A stretch of 47,395 nucleotides of DNA from Bradyrhizobium sp. AS23.2 (GTDB lineage Bacteria; Pseudomonadota; Alphaproteobacteria; Rhizobiales; Xanthobacteraceae): positions 1 through 47,395 of the forward strand of contig NZ_LGHM01000099.1 in NCBI RefSeq assembly GCF_001908185.1, written 5' to 3'. The first letter of the stretch is position 1, and every line of letters begins with the position of its first letter. The notes below the pieces were generated by a model that saw nothing but the letters and a program-made list of their open reading frames with translations, was not told where the DNA came from and did not search any database. Below are positions 21,783 to 30,016 of this stretch, one piece after another. The translations under genes and the position numbers were made by a program.

Positions 21783-22504
21783 CCGAACGATCTTGCCAGC
21801 CGGATCAGCGCGTCGCTGAAGCTGATCCAGAGCGCGATCGCGCAGAGTGCGACGGTCACGCCGGTGCCGACCTGAAAATCCATCTCCAGCGTGTAGAGCC
21901 CGAGCAGCCCCCAGATCACGATCAGCGACATCGTCAGCCAGCGCAGCCGCACGACACGCACCGGATGCAGCACGTGGAACGGCACGAACGTCAGCACCAC
22001 CAGCGTCGTGACCAGCAGTGTCGACAACACCGGCGGCCAGTGCAGCAGGAACAGGTAGAACGCCGCGGCGTTCCACAGCGCCGGAAAGCCGCGAAAATGA
22101 TTGTCGTCGGCCTTCATCCGCAGGTCGGCGAAATATAGCGCGCTGGTGACGATGATGGCGACGCCGAGCAGCGGCGCCGCAACAGGCAGCAGCAGCCCAC
22201 TTGCCACGATCGCGTAGGCCGGCACGAAGACATAGGTCACGAAGTCGACCACGAGGTCGAGCACGTCGCCCGACCAGTTCGGCTGGACCTTCTTGACGTC
22301 GAGCCGCCGCGCGATCGGACCATCGATCGCATCGATGATCAGCGCGACGCCCAGCCATTGAAACATCGCCGCCCAGTGCTCGCGCACGGCCTCCAGCATC
22401 GCCAGCAGCGCGACCGCCGCACCGAAAGCGGTGAAAATGTGCACCGAGAAGGCCGCGGCGCGGACCGCCGGTTTCGGCTTCAGGGAATCCTGCTGGGTAT
22501 CCAT
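21779..22504 (-). CDS. pcs: Phosphatidylcholine synthase (CDP-diacylglycerol-choline O-phosphatidyltransferase)
   Basis: 241 residues with about eight hydrophobic segments. The CDP-alcohol phosphotransferase motif D-G-x2-A-R-x8+-G-x3-D-x3-D is visible: Asp-Gly and Ala-Arg in 'DAIDGPIARRLD', then Gly-Asp, Asp and the last Asp in 'WSGDVLDLVVDF'. The extended spacing and the sequence 'AAFSVHIFTAFGAA' at the N-terminus are typical of bacterial Pcs, which makes phosphatidylcholine in one step from choline and CDP-diacylglycerol. This is common in rhizobia and needed for efficient symbiosis in some. Start: ATG at 22504; an upstream ATG at 22546 lacks a ribosome site. Confidence 0.92.
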   Translation of the reverse strand: MDTQQDSLKPKPAVRAAAFSVHIFTAFGAAVALLAMLEAVREHWAAMFQWLGVALIIDAIDGPIARRLDVKKVQPNWSGDVLDLVVDFVTYVFVPAYAIVASGLLLPVAAPLLGVAIIVTSALYFADLRMKADDNHFRGFPALWNAAAFYLFLLHWPPVLSTLLVTTLVVLTFVPFHVLHPVRVVRLRWLTMSLIVIWGLLGLYTLEMDFQVGTGVTVALCAIALWISFSDALIRLARSFG

Positions 22505-22802
22505 GGCTTCTGCTATCAGAATGAGACCAGTTTGCACATCCGCCATTGCGGCGTTCGGCCGCGCAATTCGTTATAAACTCAGGGAAAATCAGTGGGAAGG
22601 CGAGTTGACGGTCTCCGCATCGTCATTCCGGGGGCGACGCGAAGCGTCGAGCCCGGAATCCATTTCACGACTATCTCTGCGGCCCGATGGATTCTCAGGT
22701 ACGCAATTGCGCACCGTAGCTCGCGCCAAGAGAGGCGCGCCCCGGAACGACGGCGGAGAGACTTCAGCTTGAATTTGCCGTGGGGCGTGTCATTTGTCGT
22801 TC
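22505..22802. other. 298-base divergent intergenic stretch
   Basis: Lies between pcs (minus) and the UbiH-type gene (plus). About half is taken by a family D repeat (22621-22752). The remaining part next to pcs must contain its promoter; no clear element is seen. Confidence 0.4.
22621..22752. repeat. Palindromic intergenic repeat, family D
   Basis: It opens with CGTCATTCCGGGGGCGACGC and closes with GGCGCGCCCCGGAACGACGG; the ends are complementary around TTCCGGGGC. An inner pair is GGAATCCAT and ATGGATTCTC. Elements beginning CGTCATTCCGGGG are, from memory, frequent in Bradyrhizobium. Only one copy is found in this window. Confidence 0.65.
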
Positions 22803-23987
22803 ATGACAGACGCATCGACACTCTTTGACACGGCCGTGATCGGCGGCGGGCCGGCGGGACTCGCGGCGGCCATCGCACTGGCCCAGGCGGGTGCACGGAC
22901 CGCGCTGGTCGCGCGGCGCGTGCCCTACTCCGACAACCGGACCACCGCGCTGCTCGGTGCCTCCATCGATCTGCTGGAGACGCTCGACGTCTGGCCGCGC
23001 TGCAAGGACAAGGCGGCGGCGCTGGAGGTCATGCGCCTCGTGGACGACACCGGACGGCTGTTCCGCGCACCGGAGGTACGGTTCTCCTGTCACGAGATCG
23101 CTCTCGACGCCTTCGGCTACAACATCGATAACCGCTCGCTGATGCTCGCGCTGGAAGAGCGCGCGGCCGAGTTGCCCAACCTCGTCCGTTTCGACGACGA
23201 GGCCGAAAGCGTCGTCATCGAAGCCGACGACGTCGCGATCCGCACCGCCTCCGCACAATTCCTGTCAGCCCGGCTCGTGGTCGGCGCCGACGGCCGGCAT
23301 TCGCTGTGCCGCGAGGCTGCCGGCATCGCTGTGACGCGGCGCGAGCTGGCACAGACCGCGCTGACCTTCAACGTCGGCCACTCGCGGCCTCATCGCAATG
23401 TCTCGACCGAGTTCCACACGGCCCACGGGCCCTGCGTGTTCGTGCCCCTGCCCGGCGACCGCTCCAGCATCGTCTGGGTCTCAGCTCCGGCGGAAGCCGA
23501 GCGGCTTCGCGCGCTCAGCGACTCGGAGTTGTCCGCCGCGATCGAGAAGCAGTCGCATTCGATCCTCGGCCGCATGACGGTCGAGCCGGGGCGCAACTTG
23601 TTCCCGCTTGCGATCGAACGTCCGAAATCCTTCGGCCGCGACCGCATCGCGCTGGTCGGCGAAGCCGCCCATGTTGTTCCCCCGATCGGCGCCCAGGGCC
23701 TCAATCTCGGCCTGCGCGATGCCGCCGACATTGCAAGGCTCGCCGGCGAGGCCATCGCATCGGGCCAGGATCCCGGCGCGGACGAGGTGCTCAAGCGCTA
23801 CGACCGGGCGCGGAGTCCGGACATTTTGAGCCGGACGTTTGCGATCGACATCGCCAACCGCTCGCTGCTCAACGATTTCCTGCCGCTCCAGCCGGTCCGC
23901 GCGGTCGGCATGCACCTGCTCGGCGCCATCGGGCCGCTCAGGCGCTTCGCCATGCGCGAAGGCCTGACACCGACTTGGCGAAGGTAG
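22803..23987 (+). CDS. UbiH/COQ6-family FAD monooxygenase
   Basis: 394 residues. The FAD loop 'VIGGGPAGLAAAIALAQAG' lies at residues 12-30, the 'GADGRHSLCREAAG' DG motif near 165, and 'LVGEAAHVVPPIGAQGLNLGLRDA' near 285-308 is the UbiH/UbiF signature. These enzymes hydroxylate the ring in ubiquinone synthesis; which position this one acts on cannot be told. Genes of this family in alphaproteobacteria (UbiL, UbiM) have broader regiospecificity. The ATG at 22803 is chosen; a TTG at 22794 is also possible. A family D repeat lies just upstream. Confidence 0.88.
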   Translation: MTDASTLFDTAVIGGGPAGLAAAIALAQAGARTALVARRVPYSDNRTTALLGASIDLLETLDVWPRCKDKAAALEVMRLVDDTGRLFRAPEVRFSCHEIALDAFGYNIDNRSLMLALEERAAELPNLVRFDDEAESVVIEADDVAIRTASAQFLSARLVVGADGRHSLCREAAGIAVTRRELAQTALTFNVGHSRPHRNVSTEFHTAHGPCVFVPLPGDRSSIVWVSAPAEAERLRALSDSELSAAIEKQSHSILGRMTVEPGRNLFPLAIERPKSFGRDRIALVGEAAHVVPPIGAQGLNLGLRDAADIARLAGEAIASGQDPGADEVLKRYDRARSPDILSRTFAIDIANRSLLNDFLPLQPVRAVGMHLLGAIGPLRRFAMREGLTPTWRR

Positions 23988-24021
23988 CTTGGCGAAGGCA
24001 GTTTGGCGGCGGTAACGCCAT

Positions 24022-24975
24022 TCAGGGAAAAGCCAGCCGGCCGGTCTGGATGGCCCACATCACGCTGGTCAGCGTGACCACGGACGCAAACGTCCCGAGC
24101 AGCACCGCGACAGAGGCGGATTCGATCCAGGCATCGTTCTGCCGGGCGATGACGAACACGTTCAGCGCAGGCGGCAGCGAGGCCATCAGCACGGCGGTCG
24201 CAGCCCAGGGCTGCGCGAACGGACCGAACGCCAGCATCAGCCCAAACGCCGCAAGCGGGTGGATCAGGAGCTTGACCGCGATCACGCCCGGCACTTCCCA
24301 CGGCACGCGGTCGAACGGGCGGAGCGCGACGGTCACACCGAGCACGAACAGCGCGGTCGGAGCAGCTGCGTTCTGGAGGAAGGTGATGGTGCGGTCGAGC
24401 GCAACCGGCAATTCGATATGCAGCGCCGCGACGGCCGCGCCAAAGCAAGCCGACATGATCAGCGGATTGAGCACGATCTGCTTCAGCACGACGCCGAAGG
24501 CATGCACGAGCGAGGGATGGTCGCGGTCGGAAATTTCGATCAGCAGGGGCACGACGGTGAACAGGAAGATGCTGTCGCAGCAGAAGATCAGCGCGGTTGG
24601 CGCCGACGCCATCGGTCCGAGCACGGCAAGCGCCAGCCCCGGTCCCATGTAGCCGATATTGCCGTAGCCGCCAGACAGGCCTGCCAGCGTCGCCTCGCGC
24701 AGCGAGAGCCGGCCGAGAACCTTGCCGATGACCAGTGCGAGGGTAAACGCCGCAACCGTCGACAGCGTGGTCGCGACCAGGAATGGCGGGTTGTTCAGCT
24801 CCGCAAAGGGCGTCTTCGACATGATCGCGAAGAGCAGCGCCGGTAGCGACACGTAGAGCAGGAAGAAGTTCATCCAGGCCAGGCCCGATTCCGGCAGGGA
24901 TTTCACCTTGCCGCAGGCGAAACCGACGAAGATCAAGCCGAAATAAGGTAGAGCCAGATTGAGGATATCGACCAT
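24022..24975 (-). CDS. AEC family (auxin efflux carrier-like) transporter
   Basis: 317 residues, about ten hydrophobic helices in two sets of five. Marks are the N-terminal 'ALPYFGLIFVGFACGK', 'GGYGNIGYMGPGLALAVLG' (helix-break motif with Asn-Gly) and 'FGPFAQPWAATAVLMASLPPALNVFVIARQ' near the C-terminus. AEC members export or import organic acids (malonate, malate) or similar compounds; the plant auxin name is historical. The substrate is unknown. It is convergent with the UbiH-type gene and divergent from hspQ. Confidence 0.88.
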   Translation of the reverse strand: MVDILNLALPYFGLIFVGFACGKVKSLPESGLAWMNFFLLYVSLPALLFAIMSKTPFAELNNPPFLVATTLSTVAAFTLALVIGKVLGRLSLREATLAGLSGGYGNIGYMGPGLALAVLGPMASAPTALIFCCDSIFLFTVVPLLIEISDRDHPSLVHAFGVVLKQIVLNPLIMSACFGAAVAALHIELPVALDRTITFLQNAAAPTALFVLGVTVALRPFDRVPWEVPGVIAVKLLIHPLAAFGLMLAFGPFAQPWAATAVLMASLPPALNVFVIARQNDAWIESASVAVLLGTFASVVTLTSVMWAIQTGRLAFP

Positions 24976-25081
24976 TGATGAAGTATTTTCTGAAGACTTG
25001 GGGGCTATCTGCCCCTTACCGGCGGGTTAATTCGAAATGAGGCCACTAGCATCGGCCACAATCCTGGTCTATCGACGGGGG

Positions 25082-25414
25082 ATGATTAAAGCGCGGACCG
25101 CCAAATTCCAGATCGGACAGGTCGTGCGTCACCGGATCTTCTCGTTCCGGGGCGTGATCTTCGACATCGATCCGGAATTCAACAACACCGAGGAGTGGTG
25201 GCTGTCGATCCCCGAGGAGGTGCGGCCCCACAAGGATCAGCCGTTCTATCACCTGCTCGCGGAGAACGCGGAGTCGGAATATGTCGCCTATGTCTCCGAG
25301 CAGAATCTCTTGCCGGACGATTCGGGCGAACCGATCCGTCATTCCCAGGTCGCCGAGATCTTCATCAAGGACAAGGGCGGCGGCTATCGTCCGCGCAATC
25401 CCTCGCTGAACTGA
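25082..25414 (+). CDS. hspQ: Heat shock protein HspQ
   Basis: 110 residues. Family marks are 'KFQIGQVVRHRIFSFRGVIFDIDPEFNNTEEWW', 'PFYHLLAENAESEYVAYVSEQNLLPDDSGEPI' and the closing 'YRPRNPSLN'. HspQ is a small hemimethylated-DNA-binding-like protein that in enterobacteria is a specificity factor for Lon protease. The ATG at 25082 preceded by a G-rich tract gives the family length; the upstream ATG at 25037 would add 15 non-conserved residues. A bidirectional terminator follows. Confidence 0.92.
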   Translation: MIKARTAKFQIGQVVRHRIFSFRGVIFDIDPEFNNTEEWWLSIPEEVRPHKDQPFYHLLAENAESEYVAYVSEQNLLPDDSGEPIRHSQVAEIFIKDKGGGYRPRNPSLN

Positions 25415-25440
25415 GTTTTCGCCGCCAACAAGCGGCCAAT

Positions 25441-25470
25441 AAAAAAGGCGCTCGGGGTGAGCGCCTTTTT
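25441..25470. terminator. Bidirectional intrinsic terminator between hspQ and the IalB-like gene
   Basis: A6 then GGCGCTC (25447-25453), loop GGGGT, GAGCGCC (25459-25465) and T5. The A and T runs on both sides let it work in both directions, ending hspQ from the left and the IalB-like gene from the right. Confidence 0.92.
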
Positions 25471-25492
25471 CATATTCGGGATGTTAGCCCGA

Positions 25493-26305
25493 TTACTTCT
25501 GAGCGGTCGGCGGAGCGCCGGGCGCGCCACCCTGCTGCTCGAGCTTCTTGCGCTGCTCGTCAGCCTTCTTCTGAAGCTCTTCCTGGAGCTTCTTCTGGGT
25601 TTCCTCGAACACCTTCGGATCGGTCGGCGGACCGTCATAAGCCTTCTGGAATTCGCCCGCGAGCGGCAGCGGCAGCGTCAGCGGTGCGCCGTTGGCATTG
25701 ATCGCCTGAACAACGAGGTTCTGGCCCTTCTTCATGTTGTTGATGAGCTCGGGCGTGGCCTCGTAGTCGGACATGCAGCCGTTCTGGAAGCAGATCACGT
25801 AAGGGCTCTGCAGCGGCGCGTTGTTGTCGACAATGATGCGGGTGCCGTGCACGAGCTGCATGCCGAGCGGCAGCGTCACGCGCAGGATCTTCTTCGGCTC
25901 GCCTTCCGGCTCGATGATCACGGCCGCGATGACCGGCTGGCCCGACTCGATCCGGCCGTCCTTCCCGGTGAAGCAGACCTGCTTGGCGTTGGCGTCCTGG
26001 CCCTTGAGGCAGAACTTCGTCCAGGGGGCGTAGATCAGCTGGATCTGCTGATCCGCGGGCGCGGCCGCGCCCTGCTGCGCCGGAGCGCCCTGAGCTGGAG
26101 CCTGCGGGGCGGGTGCCTGAGCCGTCGGCGCCGGAGCCTTGGGGGCAGCCTTCGGGGCGGCCTTCGGGGCCGCCTTGGGCGCGCCCGGGGCCGGCGCGGG
26201 AGTCTGAGCCTCGGCGACAACCGGAACAACCAATGCCGTCGCCGTCAACAGGGCGAGAAGTCGCCCGCGCGGCCGGACGGACGCGGCCAAGTAACGGAAA
26301 TTCAT
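25493..26305 (-). CDS. Invasion-associated locus B (IalB) family exported protein
   Basis: 270 residues. A signal peptide (basic MNFRYLAASVRPRGR, then LLALLTATALVVPVVAEA) is followed by a low-complexity region of about 60 residues with repeated APKA and PAPQ units. The IalB domain spans about 85-235 with 'WTKFCLKGQDANAKQVCFTGKDG' and 'VICFQNGCMSDYEA', giving four Cys for probable disulfides. The last 35 residues are a charged helical tail (KKLQEELQKKADEQRKK). In Bartonella IalB promotes erythrocyte entry; in rhizobia the role is unknown. Repetitive codons in the linker may vary in number between strains. Confidence 0.88.
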   Translation of the reverse strand: MNFRYLAASVRPRGRLLALLTATALVVPVVAEAQTPAPAPGAPKAAPKAAPKAAPKAPAPTAQAPAPQAPAQGAPAQQGAAAPADQQIQLIYAPWTKFCLKGQDANAKQVCFTGKDGRIESGQPVIAAVIIEPEGEPKKILRVTLPLGMQLVHGTRIIVDNNAPLQSPYVICFQNGCMSDYEATPELINNMKKGQNLVVQAINANGAPLTLPLPLAGEFQKAYDGPPTDPKVFEETQKKLQEELQKKADEQRKKLEQQGGAPGAPPTAQK

Positions 26306-26577
26306 TGCGGAAAACCCTTTCTGAACGGGAAGTGCCCGAACCGCTCCGAAGCGCCGAACCTGGCCGCCTTGGGCGCGGCTCTCTCCCCGTCAATTGAGGC
26401 GAATAAGTGACGGGCTCGACGCTCTTGCGCGATTGCCCGCCTTCTTAACGTGGCCGACGAAAAGATCAATGCCGACAAGCGTCTTTGACCGCGCCTTGAA
26501 CCGCTCCTTGGCCTGCGTTCAGTGAAATTCCCTGTGATAGGATTCAAGCCCGCCGGTCCTCGAATCAACGTGTGCCG

Positions 26578-28425
26578 ATGTTCATGTTCCAGCGCCTTCT
26601 TGAAGGCCTTTTTGAGGGCCCTGGCGTCCGCCTCTGCGTCCTCGCCTTGGCCCTCGCTGTCGGGCTGTCTGCAGGCGGGGCACGGGCCGAGGAGGCCCAT
26701 GCCATCGCCATGCACGGCAGGCCGGCGATGCCGGCCGACTTCACCCACCTGCCCTACGCCAATCCTGACGCCCCCAAGGGCGGCCGGCTGACCTGGGGCA
26801 TCCTCGGCACCTTCGACAGCCTCAATCCCCTCATCGTGAAGGGATTGGCCGTGCAGCAGTTGCGGAGCTACGTGGTCGAGAGCCTGCTCGCGCGCAGCAA
26901 TGACGAGCCGTTCACGCTCTACGGCCTGCTCGCCAAATCCGTCGAGACCGACGACGAGCGGACCTATGTCACGTTCCGCCTCGATCCTCGCGCCCGCTTC
27001 TCCGACGGCAAGCCGGTTCTCGCCGAGGACGTGCTGCTCTCCTGGCAGCTGCTGCGCGACCACGGCCGTCCCAATCTCCGGCAATATTACGCCAAGGTCG
27101 TCAAGGCCGAGGCACCCGATCCCCTCACCGTCCGCTTCGACCTGGCGGGCGCCAACGACCGCGAACTGCCGCTGATCCTCGGCCTGATGCCGATCCTGCC
27201 GAAGCACGCGGTCGATGTCGCGACCTTCGAGGAAACGACGCTGACAGGCCCGGTCGGCTCCGGGCCGTATCGGGTTACAGCGGTGAAGCCCGGCGCCAGC
27301 GTGACGCTCACGCGCAATCCCGACTATTGGGGCCGCGACCTCGCCATCAATCGCGGCCTCTACAATTTCGACGAGATCAGGCTCGACTATTTTCGCGAGG
27401 CAAACGGCCAGTTCGAAGCCTTCAAGCGCGGCCTCTACGATTTCCGCGTCGAGAACGAGCCGCTGCGCTGGCACGACGGTTATGATTTTCCCGCCGTCCG
27501 AAGTGGCGAGGTGATCCGCGATACGATCAAGCCGGGCGTACCGCAGCCCTCGGAATTCCTGGTGTTCAACACACGCCGTCCGATCTTCGCCGATATCCGC
27601 GTGCGCCAGGCCCTGACGCTCCTGTTCGATTTCGAGCTGGTCAACCGCAACTACTTCTTCGGGCTATATTCGCGCGTCGCCGGCTACTTCGCCGGCTCGG
27701 ACCTGTCGGCCTATGGCCACCCCGCCGATGCGCGCGAACGCGAGCTGCTCAAACCGTTCGCCGCACAAATTCCGCCCGACATCATGGACGGCAGCTACCG
27801 CCTGCCGGTAACCGACGGCTCGGGGCGCGACCGCACCACGCTGCGCGGCGCGCTGAAACTGTTGTCGGAGGCCGGCTACGATCTCGACGGCACCGTGCTG
27901 CGTAACCGCGCGACCAAGGCGCCCTTCACCTTCGAGATCCTGGTCACGACCCGCGACCAGGAACGTATCGCGCTCGCCTTCCAGCGCGACCTCAAGCGCG
28001 CCGGCATCGAGCCGAGCGTGCGAGCGGTCGATCCCGTGCAGTTCGACCAGCGCCGGCTGGGATACGAGTTCGACATGATCCAGAACCGCTGGGATCAGTC
28101 GCTGTCGCCCGGCAACGAGCAATATTTCTACTGGGGCAGCGCCGCCGCCGACAATCCGGGGACCCGCAACTACATGGGCGCCCGGAATCCGGCGGTCGAT
28201 GCCATGATCGCCGCCCTGCTCGAGGCCCGTGAACATACGGCCTTCGTCTCGGCGGTGCGGGCGCTCGACCGCGCTTTGATTTCCGGCTTCTACACAATCC
28301 CCCTGTTTAACGTATCCGAGCAATGGATCGCGCGCTGGAATCGGATAGAACGACCGAAGGCTACCGCGCTGTCCGGCTATCTGCCGGAGACCTGGTGGTC
28401 GAAGAGACAGCCGCAAGCGAAGTGA
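26578..28425 (+). CDS. Extracellular solute-binding protein, family 5 (YejA-like)
   Basis: About 615 residues. A signal peptide (hydrophobic stretch LCVLALALAVGLSAGGARA) is followed by the family 5 domain: 'HGRPAMPADFTHLPYANPDAPKGGRLTWG', 'GTFDSLNPLIVKG', 'VRQALTLLFDFELVNRNYFFG' and, near the end, 'WDQSLSPGNEQYFYWGS'. This subclass accompanies YejBEF-type importers of oligopeptides (microcin C class), but no permease genes lie next to it. The start is one of GTG 26572, ATG 26578 or ATG 26584. The next gene starts four bases after its stop. Confidence 0.9.
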   Translation: MFMFQRLLEGLFEGPGVRLCVLALALAVGLSAGGARAEEAHAIAMHGRPAMPADFTHLPYANPDAPKGGRLTWGILGTFDSLNPLIVKGLAVQQLRSYVVESLLARSNDEPFTLYGLLAKSVETDDERTYVTFRLDPRARFSDGKPVLAEDVLLSWQLLRDHGRPNLRQYYAKVVKAEAPDPLTVRFDLAGANDRELPLILGLMPILPKHAVDVATFEETTLTGPVGSGPYRVTAVKPGASVTLTRNPDYWGRDLAINRGLYNFDEIRLDYFREANGQFEAFKRGLYDFRVENEPLRWHDGYDFPAVRSGEVIRDTIKPGVPQPSEFLVFNTRRPIFADIRVRQALTLLFDFELVNRNYFFGLYSRVAGYFAGSDLSAYGHPADARERELLKPFAAQIPPDIMDGSYRLPVTDGSGRDRTTLRGALKLLSEAGYDLDGTVLRNRATKAPFTFEILVTTRDQERIALAFQRDLKRAGIEPSVRAVDPVQFDQRRLGYEFDMIQNRWDQSLSPGNEQYFYWGSAAADNPGTRNYMGARNPAVDAMIAALLEAREHTAFVSAVRALDRALISGFYTIPLFNVSEQWIARWNRIERPKATALSGYLPETWWSKRQPQAK

Positions 28426-28429
28426 CGCC

Positions 28430-29932
28430 GTGAATCAGCCAGCCGTATCGCCGACGCTCGACACGCTGTTTCAGCGCACGCTGATGCGGCAGCCGCATGC
28501 ACCCGCCTTGCTCGATCCCCTCAACAAGGCCCGCGTGACCGGGCACCAGCCGCGGCGCATGACCTATGCCGAGGCCGACACGGCCATCGAAGCGCTGTCG
28601 GCGTATTTCGTCGAATCGGGCCTGCCGGCCAATTCCGTCATCGCCATCCAGTTGCCTGCTACGGTCGAGTTCGTGCTGACCGTGCTCGCCGCCCATCGAG
28701 CCGGCCTCGTCGTCGCCGTGCTGCCGCTGCTGTGGCGGCACGCGGAGCTCACCGCCGCGCTCAATCGCACCGCGGCGCGCGCCATCGTCACCATGAGCAA
28801 GGTCGATGGTGTCAGCTATTCCGACCTCGCGATGCATGCCGCGGCGGAAGCCTTCTCGATCCGCCATGTCTACGGCTTCGGCACCGACCTGCCCGAGGGC
28901 ATGGCCTCGCTCGACGACGTGCTGGCGCGCGCGCCCGGCACTGCGCGCGCTGTGATCCAGGACGGCCGCAAGGCGGCGATGATCTCCTTCGACGTCACGG
29001 CAGAAGGCTTTCGCCCGGTGCCGCGGCCGCATTTCAGCCTGATCGCCGCTGGGCTGGCGATGTCGCTGGAAGCCGACATCAAGCAGGGCGCGACCGTGAT
29101 GGCGGCGTTCACGCCGATGTCGTTCGCGGGCCTGGCTTCCTCTCTCGTAGTGTGGCTGCTATGCGGCGGCGCGCTGGCACTGCATCATCCCTTCGAGAAC
29201 GAGGTGCTGGAGCAGCAGATCAACGAGCATGAATGCGACGTGCTGATCGCACCGGCGCAGCTCGCACTGCGGCTTGGCGCATCCGAACTGGCAGCGCGGA
29301 TGCCGAGGTTGCGCAACGTCATCGGCCTTTGGCGCGCGCCGGAGCAGGTCGCGGCGAGCGATGCCTGGATCGCGCCGCATGCGCCGCTGACCGACGTCTA
29401 TCTGTTCGGCGAGGCCGGATTGTTCGGCGCCCGCCGCGGCGAGGACGGCATGCCGGTCCCGGTGATGCCCGGGCCGCACGGCGCTCCGCGCGAGCAGCCC
29501 GGCTCCTCCATCGCCGGCGAGATCCTGCTGACGGCGAAGGGCACGCTCGGACTGCGCGGGGCGATGGTGCCGATCGCGGCCTATGCCCCGCCTCAGCCGG
29601 TCGGCGAGACGCTGACGGCGCAGCCCCCGCGCGACTATGTCGACACCGGCTATGCCGCGCGGCTCGACCGCCAGAGCGGTGCGATCTGCATTACCGCGCC
29701 CCCCTCCGGCATCATGGCCGTCGGCGGCTACCGCTTCTTGTCCAACGATCTCCAGGAATGGGCGCGCCGGCTCGGCCAGGGCGCCCTGCTGACCGCGCTG
29801 CCCGACCGGCTCGCGGGCCACCGGCTCGCAGGACGGGCCCAGGACAATGCCCGCGCCCGCGAGGCACTCGGCGAGCTCGGGCTTAACCCCCTGATGGTCG
29901 AGGCTTTTCGCGACCGCTCCGGGCCGGTTTGA
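28430..29932 (+). CDS. AMP-binding (acyl-CoA synthetase-like) protein lacking the ATP loop
   Basis: 500 residues, GTG start four bases after the previous stop. The overall course of an acyl-CoA synthetase is seen: 'MTYAEADTAIEALSAYFVESGLPANSVIAIQLP', 'VLAAHRAGLVVAVLPLLWR', a middle 'AFTPMSFAGLASSLVVWLLCGGALALHHPF' and a late 'YVDTGYAARLDRQSGAICITAPPSGIMAVGGYRF' that corresponds to the TGD hinge region. The P-loop consensus (TSGTTGxPKG) is absent; its place is taken by 'ISFDVTAEGFRPVPRPH'. The C-terminal Lys domain also looks shortened. It may be a catalytically dead relative with a binding or regulatory role. The following gene is an equally degenerate GGDEF-like protein. Confidence 0.75.
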   Translation: MNQPAVSPTLDTLFQRTLMRQPHAPALLDPLNKARVTGHQPRRMTYAEADTAIEALSAYFVESGLPANSVIAIQLPATVEFVLTVLAAHRAGLVVAVLPLLWRHAELTAALNRTAARAIVTMSKVDGVSYSDLAMHAAAEAFSIRHVYGFGTDLPEGMASLDDVLARAPGTARAVIQDGRKAAMISFDVTAEGFRPVPRPHFSLIAAGLAMSLEADIKQGATVMAAFTPMSFAGLASSLVVWLLCGGALALHHPFENEVLEQQINEHECDVLIAPAQLALRLGASELAARMPRLRNVIGLWRAPEQVAASDAWIAPHAPLTDVYLFGEAGLFGARRGEDGMPVPVMPGPHGAPREQPGSSIAGEILLTAKGTLGLRGAMVPIAAYAPPQPVGETLTAQPPRDYVDTGYAARLDRQSGAICITAPPSGIMAVGGYRFLSNDLQEWARRLGQGALLTALPDRLAGHRLAGRAQDNARAREALGELGLNPLMVEAFRDRSGPV

Positions 29933-30016
29933 TCGCACTTTCAACACGTCCGTTGACGCTGCATTAAGGCGGCCAAACTAGATTGCGCAGCACCTGTTGC
30001 GTGATCAGAGTTTGCG

